Below, piece after piece: positions 24,955 to 31,692 of a DNA stretch of 49,220 bases. The translations under genes and the position numbers were made by a program. How positions within the stretch are numbered: the first letter of the stretch is position 1; the number at the start of each line of letters is the position of its first letter. The notes below the pieces were generated by a model. That model saw only the letters and a list, made by a program, of their open reading frames with translations, was not told the origin of the DNA and did no database searches. Origin of the DNA: JBBPYR01 sp038199755 (lineage in GTDB: Bacteria > Chloroflexota > Ktedonobacteria > Ktedonobacterales > Ktedonobacteraceae); the NCBI GenBank assembly GCA_038199755.1, contig JBBPYR010000333.1, forward strand, positions 1 to 49,220, written 5' to 3'.

Positions 24955-25488
24955 CTACTCCAAATGGGTATCAGCATCAACCGTTTCGTAGGTATACTCT
25001 GTATATTCGCCATTTTGCCGATGATCAGTAATGGCCTCAACTATTGTTTCCAATTTATCTACTGGCAAGGTCATCAAGGTACGAAACAACTCGATATAGT
25101 GACGCGGGTCTTCTGCTTCAGCAAGACGCTGAAGTAACTCGTATACAGCAGGTTCGCTATGCCATTCTTCAGCACTTGCGCTAAGCCAGGTTGTTAGACG
25201 ATCACTGGTATGTTCCATATCACTGAGTAGGTCCGTGCTGTAATCAGGCGGGTCACTTACTAGATAGCCGGGATGAACCTTAAAGAAACGTGAAAGCAGG
25301 TCGCGACTTGACGCCGTAAGGTGCAGCCGTTTGTTGCTTTCCAATTGTGAAAGGTAAGCTTGGCTAATGCTTTCATGCAACTCTTCGTGCATGGTTTTGA
25401 CGACTTCCATTTGTGTCATAGGTCGATCATAGCCTCGTAGCTCGCCTTCAACCTCGCGCAAATGTTTGATTTTCTCCCCTAAATTCAT
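24955..25488 (-). CDS. XRE-family helix-turn-helix transcriptional regulator
   Basis: The protein has 177 residues from the ATG at 25488. An in-frame GTG one codon earlier sits too close to the GAGGG ribosome binding site. The N-terminal helix-turn-helix (about 1-75) has LGEKIKHLRE, then SQAYLSQLESNKR as recognition region, with an expanded loop between the helices. A C-terminal all-helical region (about 85-165) has no recognised enzyme motif. A strong promoter overlapped by an inverted repeat stands directly before it, so autoregulation is likely. It lies upstream of, and in the same direction as, the small membrane protein and the nfeD, flotillin and pspA genes. It may therefore control them. 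Confidence 0.88.
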   Translation of the reverse strand: MNLGEKIKHLREVEGELRGYDRPMTQMEVVKTMHEELHESISQAYLSQLESNKRLHLTASSRDLLSRFFKVHPGYLVSDPPDYSTDLLSDMEHTSDRLTTWLSASAEEWHSEPAVYELLQRLAEAEDPRHYIELFRTLMTLPVDKLETIVEAITDHRQNGEYTEYTYETVDADTHLE

Positions 25489-25511
25489 CACTCATCCCTC
25501 AATAGCTATTT

Positions 25512-25529
25512 GCTATATTCGAGTATAGC
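25512..25529. promoter_or_regulatory. Inverted-repeat operator candidate of the XRE gene
   Basis: GCTATA (25512-25517), six bases and TATAGC (25524-25529) form a symmetric site that covers the -10 box. A second small palindrome AATAGCTATT lies at 25501-25510. A dimeric repressor bound here would block its own promoter. Confidence 0.5.
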
Positions 25530-25551
25530 TGATTGTTATGCCCCTTGTCAA
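25522..25551 (-). promoter_or_regulatory. Sigma-70 promoter of the XRE regulator
   Basis: TTGACA (25551-25546), an 18-base spacer and TATACT (25527-25522) on the minus strand stand about 34 bases before the ATG. Confidence 0.75.
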
Positions 25552-25560
25552 GTGATTTTG

Positions 25561-26736
25561 TTAACTTGCTAGGGTGATTGCCCCTGTCGCACTGTCTATG
25601 TGGATGGATATAGCACCAAGAGGTGTGTTAGCAGGAGGATTAACCACTTGGGCTTCTTTAGCGGGATCGAAGGCTGCCCCGTGGCAAGGACATAAGAGGA
25701 GTTTGCTACTGGAGTCGTAGTCAACCTGACAGCCAGCGTGAGTGCAGAGGGCATCATAGGCCACAAATTGGCCGTTGTCCAGGTGAACGAGGACACCAGG
25801 ATCACCGCTTGAGGGAATGGTGAAATTCAGCGCGCTATTACTTGGCACTGCATTTACTTGCGCTATAGTTTTACCCGTTGCGGCTGTTCCGCTGGCAGGT
25901 GTGGTAACTGGCGGTGTAGGATACCCTTGTTGTGGCGTATTCCCTACCCCCACTCCCGCTGCTGTATCGCCCGCTGTACCCTCCGATCGTAGCACATTGA
26001 CAGCATAGCCTAAAGCCGCGAGCCCAAAAGCTGCGACACCACCTGTAAACATCCCCAACAGGAAATTTCGGCGCGCATCTAACGCACGTTGTGCTCCACG
26101 CGCATTGTTGTGTAACAGCCGAGCTTGTGCTTGTTTGTTGGCGAGGGGTGTTGTTGGAACGGGAACTTCCTCTTTGTTAAACTTGACTGTCCCGAAAATG
26201 AGAGCCAGTGCAGGAAGCAGGCGTGCCTGTCGCTCTGGCTGTGCGTTCTCCAAAAACATCACCGTGAGCCATGCATCTATAGAAGGATAGCCCGTGTTCA
26301 ATGGACCATTGAGGAACAGTGTGAGCCAGCAAATGACAAAGACAATATCCGCACCATAAAAGTATGGGTAAACATGCCAAGAGGCAGACAAGAAGAAAAG
26401 GAGACTTAATAAGAAACCGAAGAAGGCGGCGGGACGCAGCAACAGGCCAAAGAGTGCGCCAATACCAATTGCTATTTCTCCTAAAATGACCAGTAAACCA
26501 AACGCGGTTGCATGGGGAGCTGCGACGTGTATAAGAAAGCCATGCAAAGGAGTGTTAACGGCGAAGCCCGCAATCTGCCTACCTATGTATCCGTGGGCCT
26601 GGGGATTAAAGAACTGCGGGTCCATAATTTTTTGTATGCCTGCATACATGAAGGTGATACCGAGAAACAGGCGTAACGGCAAAAGCACCCAGCTGGGTGT
26701 AGCGATAGTTTGTAAACGTTTTTGTGCTGGTGACAC
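25561..26736 (-). CDS. DoxX-family membrane domain fused to a Rieske [2Fe-2S] domain
   Basis: The protein has 391 residues. The first half is a DoxX/DoxD-like four-helix membrane domain (about 15-160; LPLRLFLGITFMYAGIQKI and ILGEIAIGIGALFGLLLRP). A middle segment has a twin-arginine-like sequence (ARRNFLLGMF, about 216-225) followed by a hydrophobic stretch. A Pro/Gly/Thr linker leads to a C-terminal Rieske domain with CTHAGC (331-336) and CPCHG (349-353), giving both Cys/His ligand pairs and the two disulfide cysteines. The start is GTG with AGAGGGG upstream. It is likely an electron-transfer membrane protein. The redox partner is unknown. Each half is familiar, but the fusion is notable. 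Confidence 0.9.
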   Translation of the reverse strand: MSPAQKRLQTIATPSWVLLPLRLFLGITFMYAGIQKIMDPQFFNPQAHGYIGRQIAGFAVNTPLHGFLIHVAAPHATAFGLLVILGEIAIGIGALFGLLLRPAAFFGFLLSLLFFLSASWHVYPYFYGADIVFVICWLTLFLNGPLNTGYPSIDAWLTVMFLENAQPERQARLLPALALIFGTVKFNKEEVPVPTTPLANKQAQARLLHNNARGAQRALDARRNFLLGMFTGGVAAFGLAALGYAVNVLRSEGTAGDTAAGVGVGNTPQQGYPTPPVTTPASGTAATGKTIAQVNAVPSNSALNFTIPSSGDPGVLVHLDNGQFVAYDALCTHAGCQVDYDSSSKLLLCPCHGAAFDPAKEAQVVNPPANTPLGAISIHIDSATGAITLAS

Positions 26737-26857
26737 TCGTGAACCCCTCTATATTGGTAGCCGGGAACTATATACTTTGTTGATTTAGTTGTGTCTGTAA
26801 TACGTAGTTCTACTTTAACATCGCCATATTAAGTCATCATGAATTACCATTTTGCGC

Positions 26858-26901
26858 AAAAAAAGAGCAACGTACATATAAACTATGTGCTGTACGTTGC
26901 T
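26858..26901 (-). terminator. Intrinsic terminator after the penicillin-acylase-type gene
   Basis: Read on the minus strand, an 11-bp stem (26901-26891 with 26876-26866) closes a 14-base loop and is followed by CTTTTTTT. This is a classical intrinsic terminator about 110 bases past the stop at 27010. It separates that gene from the DoxX-Rieske gene. Confidence 0.85.
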
Positions 26902-27009
26902 GCTTAGCGTGGAAGCGAAGCCTGTGACTCACTTCGCCTCCCGATATATATAAGTATACTAGTCAAATCTCAAGAAAGACGCAAGAAGTTGTAAAGAAAG
27001 CGTACTGGT

Positions 27010-29514
27010 TTACTTCTCAGGTAAAAGTTGTAGCCTTCCTTCTGCCTGTTCTTCAATCATCGCACGTGCATAGAGCATCGGATGGTGTTCGACCGCTAGC
27101 CAGAGCGGAATAAAATCGTCGTAGTGTTTGCTGGCAGGATGTCCCGATTGACCTGGTGCATGCACTGAGAGCGAGTTACTGAGATCTGAGAAATCTACAA
27201 TCTGACGATAGGAGGGAACAGTCACCACGACCTCTGGTTTATCAGGAAGTGTTGCCCCCATATTCACCGTGTCGATGTCGCCACCTACAGGGAAAGGGCC
27301 ACGATTGAACAGGCGATCAAGCGGTTGTACCGCGCCGAGCGTATGATTGTAGGTCATTTTGTGTATTTTGCCATATTGCCATTGTGCGATATCGTCACCC
27401 AGTCTCTGACGGAGTTCATCTATCGTTGCTTGGAAAGCACTGCTTAATGCGGCATCCCATGTGTGTGGACCATTGGGAACAGCCGTATCGCTAAACCAGC
27501 TATCATCATGCTCATTGAGCAAGCGAATCACCAATGGTCTGCTTCTACTCGCATACCCATTGGTGGAGGCCAGAATATTCGCACCAACGCCAAGGTAGCG
27601 CAAATGGAGTGTTTCATCGTCTCCAAGTAGCACCTGAAATACGATGATCTCTAGCTTCTTCAGAAACAGACTATAGATTGTTGCGGCTGTGCTGTCCGGG
27701 GAAAGTACATATTCCCATGTCCGAACGTTGTCGAGGGCGGCACGTTCCAGTGGCGTACTGGCCTGTATCTTGAGCAAATGTGGCACAATCTCAGAGGCAG
27801 GTATGGAATACTGATCGGATTGGATGTTTGCCATATCCAGCGGTGTGAGCTTGTCCTTGCGTGTCAGCAGATCGCTTATGCGCTGAGCGCGGTAGCCGTT
27901 CAACCACTCGTTGGTGATATAGTAGGGATAGTTGTCATCGATGACGCGGTTATTGGCTGTGGCGATGAAGTGCTGTTCTGGATTGTACGTTTGTGGCAAC
28001 TCTTCAAAAGGAATGTAGCCTGTCCACTCGTATTCTCCCGTCCAACTAGGCGAAGGCAACAAGGCCTGACCCTTTGCGCGTATAGGAATCGCTCCGGCCA
28101 TCACATAACCAATATTGCCTGTGCGATCACCGTAAATGATGTTTTGCGGCGGAACATCCCAATCACGGAGCGCGTCACAGAATTCATGCCAGTTTGTGGC
28201 ACGGGCCAGCTTCTGGATCGATGAAATGATGTTGCATTGCTCCAATCCTGTCCAGCGTAATGCCAACGGCCATTCCGTCTGCTCTGCTTGTGCTTTGTCG
28301 GTTCCATTGTGTGCTGCATCCATGTGCGTTGCTGTGGTCATGGTAGTTATAATGGGGCCGTGACGTGTGATGCGTACCTCTTCAACTACCGTTTCAGCAC
28401 CCTTGACCACAATTTCTTCACGAACGGTCTGGGCCATTTCCCATTGTCCCTGATATTCATATAATGAGGAGTCAGCGGGATGGAACTTTTCAATGTACAA
28501 GTCTTGCACATCAGAAATGGCGTTTGTGACGCCCCAGGCAATATGCTGATTATGACCGATCACAACCCCAGGCGTGCCGGGGAAACTCGCTCCCACTACA
28601 TCAATATCCTCTGCTACGAGGTGACATTCATACCAGATGGAGGGAGCGGCCTGTCCCAGATGGGGGTCATTGCAAAGAATGGGGAAGCCTGTGTGCGTTT
28701 TTGTTCCGTCCACAACCCAGTTATTGCTACCGCCAAGCGTGCCGAAGCCGCTCAGTGCTTTGACCTGCTCATATTGTTCCAGCATACCAAGATTGATACC
28801 CTGATAGGTAACGCCAGGAGGAACGATCAGAGGATGTTTCGGATCATAGCCCGCTTCTAGACGTGAGGCGCGTTCAACGCCGAGTCGTGCTACGAGTTCT
28901 GCACGGATAAGCTCCGTTTCCCAGTTGCCGCCCAGGTTCCAGCCCATCATCTTGGACCACTGTATGCTATCGGTGATTTGCCATTCCTTCGGCTGTAGGC
29001 GTAGAATCGTGAACTCCACGGGCAACTTATAGCGATGCGACGTGATAAATGCGTTCACACCCCGTGCATACGCTTCAAGCGTACCCTTATCATGCGCGGA
29101 GAGGCGTGCCACGTCGCTTGCAGCAGCGCGGTGAAGACCCAAGCGGCGGCAAAAGCGGTCAGTCTCTAGGGCGATAGGGCCGAATATCTCGGATAAGCGA
29201 CCCGACCCCAGGCGGCGATTGACCTCCATTTGCCAGAGGCGTTCTTGTGCGTGCAGATAGCCCTGTGCAAAGTACATGTCCTCTTCATGTTGTGCGTACA
29301 CATGTGGGACTCCGTAGGTATCGGTAATGATCTCTACCGCTTCATGAAGACCCTGCAAATGGAGCGAGCCGTTGCGTTTTGGCAAGGGCCGGTGGGTCAG
29401 CGCATAATAGGTTCCGTACAAGCCACCAGCTAGCCCTGCCACGCCCGCTGCGGCTGCGAGTGTCTTTTGCCACCATGCTGTCATAAAAACTCTGCCTTTC
29501 ACAATATATCCCAT
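27010..29514 (-). CDS. Penicillin acylase family Ntn-hydrolase
   Basis: The protein has 834 residues. A membrane-anchoring or signal segment lies near the N-terminus (TLAAAAGVAGLAGGLYGTYYAL). The alpha-chain region is DTYGVPHVYAQHEEDMYFAQGY with AQERLWQME. The autocatalytic cleavage and nucleophile site GGSNNW has Ser263 as the predicted beta-chain N-terminus. Beta-chain motifs follow: NDPHLG, GTPGVVIGHNQHIAWGVTN and HGPI. The enzyme hydrolyses an amide bond of an acylated amine such as a penicillin or acyl-homoserine lactone. The physiological substrate is unknown. An ATG ten codons further (29484) has AAAGGCAG upstream and may be the true start. A terminator follows at 26858-26901. Confidence 0.93.
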   Translation of the reverse strand: MGYIVKGRVFMTAWWQKTLAAAAGVAGLAGGLYGTYYALTHRPLPKRNGSLHLQGLHEAVEIITDTYGVPHVYAQHEEDMYFAQGYLHAQERLWQMEVNRRLGSGRLSEIFGPIALETDRFCRRLGLHRAAASDVARLSAHDKGTLEAYARGVNAFITSHRYKLPVEFTILRLQPKEWQITDSIQWSKMMGWNLGGNWETELIRAELVARLGVERASRLEAGYDPKHPLIVPPGVTYQGINLGMLEQYEQVKALSGFGTLGGSNNWVVDGTKTHTGFPILCNDPHLGQAAPSIWYECHLVAEDIDVVGASFPGTPGVVIGHNQHIAWGVTNAISDVQDLYIEKFHPADSSLYEYQGQWEMAQTVREEIVVKGAETVVEEVRITRHGPIITTMTTATHMDAAHNGTDKAQAEQTEWPLALRWTGLEQCNIISSIQKLARATNWHEFCDALRDWDVPPQNIIYGDRTGNIGYVMAGAIPIRAKGQALLPSPSWTGEYEWTGYIPFEELPQTYNPEQHFIATANNRVIDDNYPYYITNEWLNGYRAQRISDLLTRKDKLTPLDMANIQSDQYSIPASEIVPHLLKIQASTPLERAALDNVRTWEYVLSPDSTAATIYSLFLKKLEIIVFQVLLGDDETLHLRYLGVGANILASTNGYASRSRPLVIRLLNEHDDSWFSDTAVPNGPHTWDAALSSAFQATIDELRQRLGDDIAQWQYGKIHKMTYNHTLGAVQPLDRLFNRGPFPVGGDIDTVNMGATLPDKPEVVVTVPSYRQIVDFSDLSNSLSVHAPGQSGHPASKHYDDFIPLWLAVEHHPMLYARAMIEEQAEGRLQLLPEK

Positions 29515-29568
29515 AGGGGTGCGCCCTCTCGGTTGGCGAAACCTATCCCTAACAGGGCGTCATGAATG

Positions 29569-30999
29569 CTACAGTAACTCGGTCCCTTTCGGGGTGTCAC
29601 GTACCTCAAAACCAAGGGTCTTAAGCTGGTCGCGTAACTGGTCAGAGAGCCTCCAGTTCCTTGCTGCTCTTGCCTCATCACGCTGCTTTACCAGGGCAAG
29701 GGCCTCTGCGCTGATAATACTTGGTGCCTTTGCCTCCACCGTATCGAGGCGTAGCCCCAACACACGATCAAAGTCGAGCACGAGGCGACGCCGTTCTTCG
29801 GCTGCGATTTTGTTGCTTCGTGCCGCCTCACGCGTGATGCTGAGAGCGGTAGGCATGTCCAGGTCGTCATTGATCGCTTCATGGAACGCGTTATGCAGCT
29901 GCTGTGCCTCTGCGCTCCACGCTTGCTGTGTTGTTGCCTTGTCTACCGCTGGTAATTCCGCAATATCTGCATGCAAATTATTCAGACCGTTTTGAGCTGC
30001 TGTGATTGACTCGTCAGTAAAGCTCATTTTTGAGCGATAGTGGGCTGTCAACAACAGATAACGATAGGCCATCGGGTCGATGTGTTGATCCAGAAGCGAT
30101 GTGAGCAGAACAACATTCCCTTTTGAGCGTGACATTTTGCCACTCCCGAAATCTAGGAATTCGCCATGCATCCAGAGTTGCACAGGTGTTTTTCCTGTGG
30201 CTCCCTGACTTTGTGCGATCTCATCTTCATGATGCGGAAACTTCAGGTCGATGCCGCCCGTGTGGATGTCAAATTGCTCCCCCAGGTACTTTGTCGCCAT
30301 CGCGGAGCACTCAATGTGCCAGCCGGGGAAGCCTTGGCCCCAAGGGCTGTCCCAGTTCATTTGGCGCGTAGCATCTCCACGCTTCCACAATGCGAAATCT
30401 TCTGGGGCGCGCTTGTCTTCGGCAATCTCCATCTGTTCACGACCATGCCCACCAGAACGCAGATTTTCCACGGTGTTGCCTGAGAGTTGCCCATAGGAGG
30501 GGAACTTACTGACATCGTAGTACACATTGCCTTCTGTGACGTAGGCTAGTCCTTTTGTCACAAGTTGCTCCGTCATCGCGATCATTTCTGGAATGTGCTC
30601 GGTCGCCTTCGGGTTGAGGTTCGCGGGCAGAATATTCATGATGGCCGCATCACTCAGATACTGCTCAGTGTATTTTGCCGCGATCTCGTAGGCCGAGAGA
30701 CCAGTTGTACGCGCTTCGTGTTCGAGTTTATCTTCGCCACTTTCCTCAGTATCGTTCTGTAGATGCCCTACATCGGTGATGTTTCGTACCAGCAGCACCT
30801 CATAACCATTATACATGAGCATGCGGCGCAGCCAATCGGTCATGATGAAGGTGCGTAAATTGCCAATGTGAATATCTTTGTAGACAGTAGGGCCGCAGTT
30901 ATAAATGCCTACCTTTGTAGGATGTAGTGGCTGAAACAGTTGTTTTGTGCGTGTAAGCGTATTGTACAGATGGATTGGCTGTGTTGAAATTGTAGACAT
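29569..30999 (-). CDS. cysS: Cysteinyl-tRNA synthetase
   Basis: The protein has 476 residues from the ATG at 30999, which has AGGAG at 8 bases. An ATG two codons earlier is only 2 bases from that site. Class I synthetase motifs are HIGN at 44-47 (HIGH) and KMSRS (KMSKS) near 268. Zinc ligands include Cys35 in CGPTVY and the Cys/His of GWHIECSAMA. DIHTGGIDLKFPHHEDE follows. It charges tRNA-Cys with cysteine in the cytosol. Its 5' neighbour region (31000-31450) lacks a recognisable T-box signature. The penicillin-acylase-type gene starts 54 bp after its stop and could be co-transcribed. Confidence 0.97.
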   Translation of the reverse strand: MSTISTQPIHLYNTLTRTKQLFQPLHPTKVGIYNCGPTVYKDIHIGNLRTFIMTDWLRRMLMYNGYEVLLVRNITDVGHLQNDTEESGEDKLEHEARTTGLSAYEIAAKYTEQYLSDAAIMNILPANLNPKATEHIPEMIAMTEQLVTKGLAYVTEGNVYYDVSKFPSYGQLSGNTVENLRSGGHGREQMEIAEDKRAPEDFALWKRGDATRQMNWDSPWGQGFPGWHIECSAMATKYLGEQFDIHTGGIDLKFPHHEDEIAQSQGATGKTPVQLWMHGEFLDFGSGKMSRSKGNVVLLTSLLDQHIDPMAYRYLLLTAHYRSKMSFTDESITAAQNGLNNLHADIAELPAVDKATTQQAWSAEAQQLHNAFHEAINDDLDMPTALSITREAARSNKIAAEERRRLVLDFDRVLGLRLDTVEAKAPSIISAEALALVKQRDEARAARNWRLSDQLRDQLKTLGFEVRDTPKGTELL

Positions 31000-31140
31000 G
31001 AGCATATCTCCTCTCGGTTCATAGGAATACTGGTGTTTTTCAAAAACGGAGTGCGAGGCGGTAGCTCAGGCAATGGGACGTGAAAGCAGGGGGCATAGAG
31101 CAGGCATTGTTTCTATTAGCCGTTGGAGCACACGTTCCTA

Positions 31141-31182
31141 CGTTCACAGAGTGCTGAGCTACTCATGCTGCCTCTGTGAACG
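31141..31182. promoter_or_regulatory. Stem-loop upstream of cysS
   Basis: CGTTCACAGAG (31141-31151) pairs with CTCTGTGAACG (31172-31182) around a 20-base loop. It would lie in the cysS leader transcript if transcription starts upstream of it. No T-run follows on either strand, so it is not an obvious terminator. Confidence 0.5.
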
Positions 31183-31383
31183 CCACGACAGGTGCAATTG
31201 TACATTCTATAATTCACGTGATCTTCTCCAACTATGGCGATATTTCTTGTTCTTATGGCTAGTATAGCATATCCCGCACGTGACGTATAGCCCTCCACAC
31301 AGTTCTCCTAAATATCATGTTTTTTATTTTTAGTTTTGTACAAAAACATAGAAATCATTGCATAATTTTGCTCACCTAAAACG

Positions 31384-31412
31384 TTGATTAATAAAGCAAG
31401 TTAACATATATC
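31384..31412 (+). promoter_or_regulatory. Candidate promoter of the proline-rich small gene
   Basis: TTGATT (31384-31389), a 17-base spacer and TATATC (31407-31412) stand 38 bases before the ATG at 31451. Both boxes are moderate matches. Confidence 0.4.
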
Positions 31413-31450
31413 TTGCAAATTTCGTTTTTAGCTGCGGGAGCAACAGACAC

Positions 31451-31630
31451 ATGAACAAGCGTCGTATCTCTACCTCTGCACGTATACCCTGGAAAACACC
31501 ACGATCCAAGCCAAACCCTGAACCCAAACCAGATCCTCAACCCCCACCCAAGCCAGAACCGGAGCCGAAGCCTGACCCTCCACCGCCTATTATAGTCGGA
31601 CCACACGGAGAATATCTTTTTCATCATTAA
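31451..31630 (+). CDS. 59-residue proline-rich small protein
   Basis: The frame has a basic N-terminus (MNKRRISTSARIPWK), then a P-K-P-x-P-x-P tract (about 20-46) and a distinct C-terminus IIVGPHGEYLFHH. A GGGAG run lies about 11 bases before the ATG, a candidate promoter lies upstream, and a 17-bp hairpin begins two bases after the stop. This is a complete transcription-unit layout. The opposite strand is also open (31388-31651), but its product is an unlikely Arg/Trp-rich chain and lacks such signals. The family is unknown. The Pro-rich stretch may be an extended linker or SH3-like ligand (inference). Confidence 0.5.
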   Translation: MNKRRISTSARIPWKTPRSKPNPEPKPDPQPPPKPEPEPKPDPPPPIIVGPHGEYLFHH

Positions 31631-31632
31631 AG

Positions 31633-31679
31633 AAAAGGTCTTCCTGCACACTCTAAGAAATAGTGCAGGAAGACCTTTT
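31633..31679. terminator. Bidirectional hairpin terminator
   Basis: Arms 31633-31649 and 31663-31679 pair perfectly over 17 bp around a 13-base loop. The plus strand ends in a CCTTTT run and the minus strand likewise. It separates the small plus-strand gene from the 3' end of metH. Confidence 0.8.
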
Positions 31680-31692
31680 GGTGGGTAGAGAG

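Larger units (their letters stand above)
31000..31450. other. Intergenic region upstream of cysS
   Basis: These 451 bases hold no large gene. They contain an 11-bp perfect stem at 31141-31182 and a promoter candidate at 31384-31412 for the small plus-strand gene. Around 31056-31072 a stretch resembles a tRNA D-arm (GGTAGCTCAGG), but acceptor and TpsiC arms are missing. No T-box consensus was found on the minus strand. Confidence 0.6.

Noticed and set aside
24822..25040. Open minus-strand frame with a membrane-like segment overlapping the end of the XRE gene
   Set aside because: It overlaps the regulator's last codons in another frame, has no ribosome binding site, and its tail is low in complexity. 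A coupled small membrane peptide starting inside cannot be ruled out.
31050..31080. tRNA-like D-arm sequence GGTAGCTCAGG
   Set aside because: No acceptor stem, anticodon arm or TpsiC arm with GGTTCGA could be matched around it.
31000..31300. Possible T-box leader of cysS
   Set aside because: The conserved AGGGTGGNACCGCG antiterminator sequence is absent on the minus strand.
31388..31651. Minus-strand frame opposite the proline-rich gene
   Set aside because: The product is Arg/Trp/Leu-rich and is the mirror of the Pro codon tract. The plus strand has the better signals.
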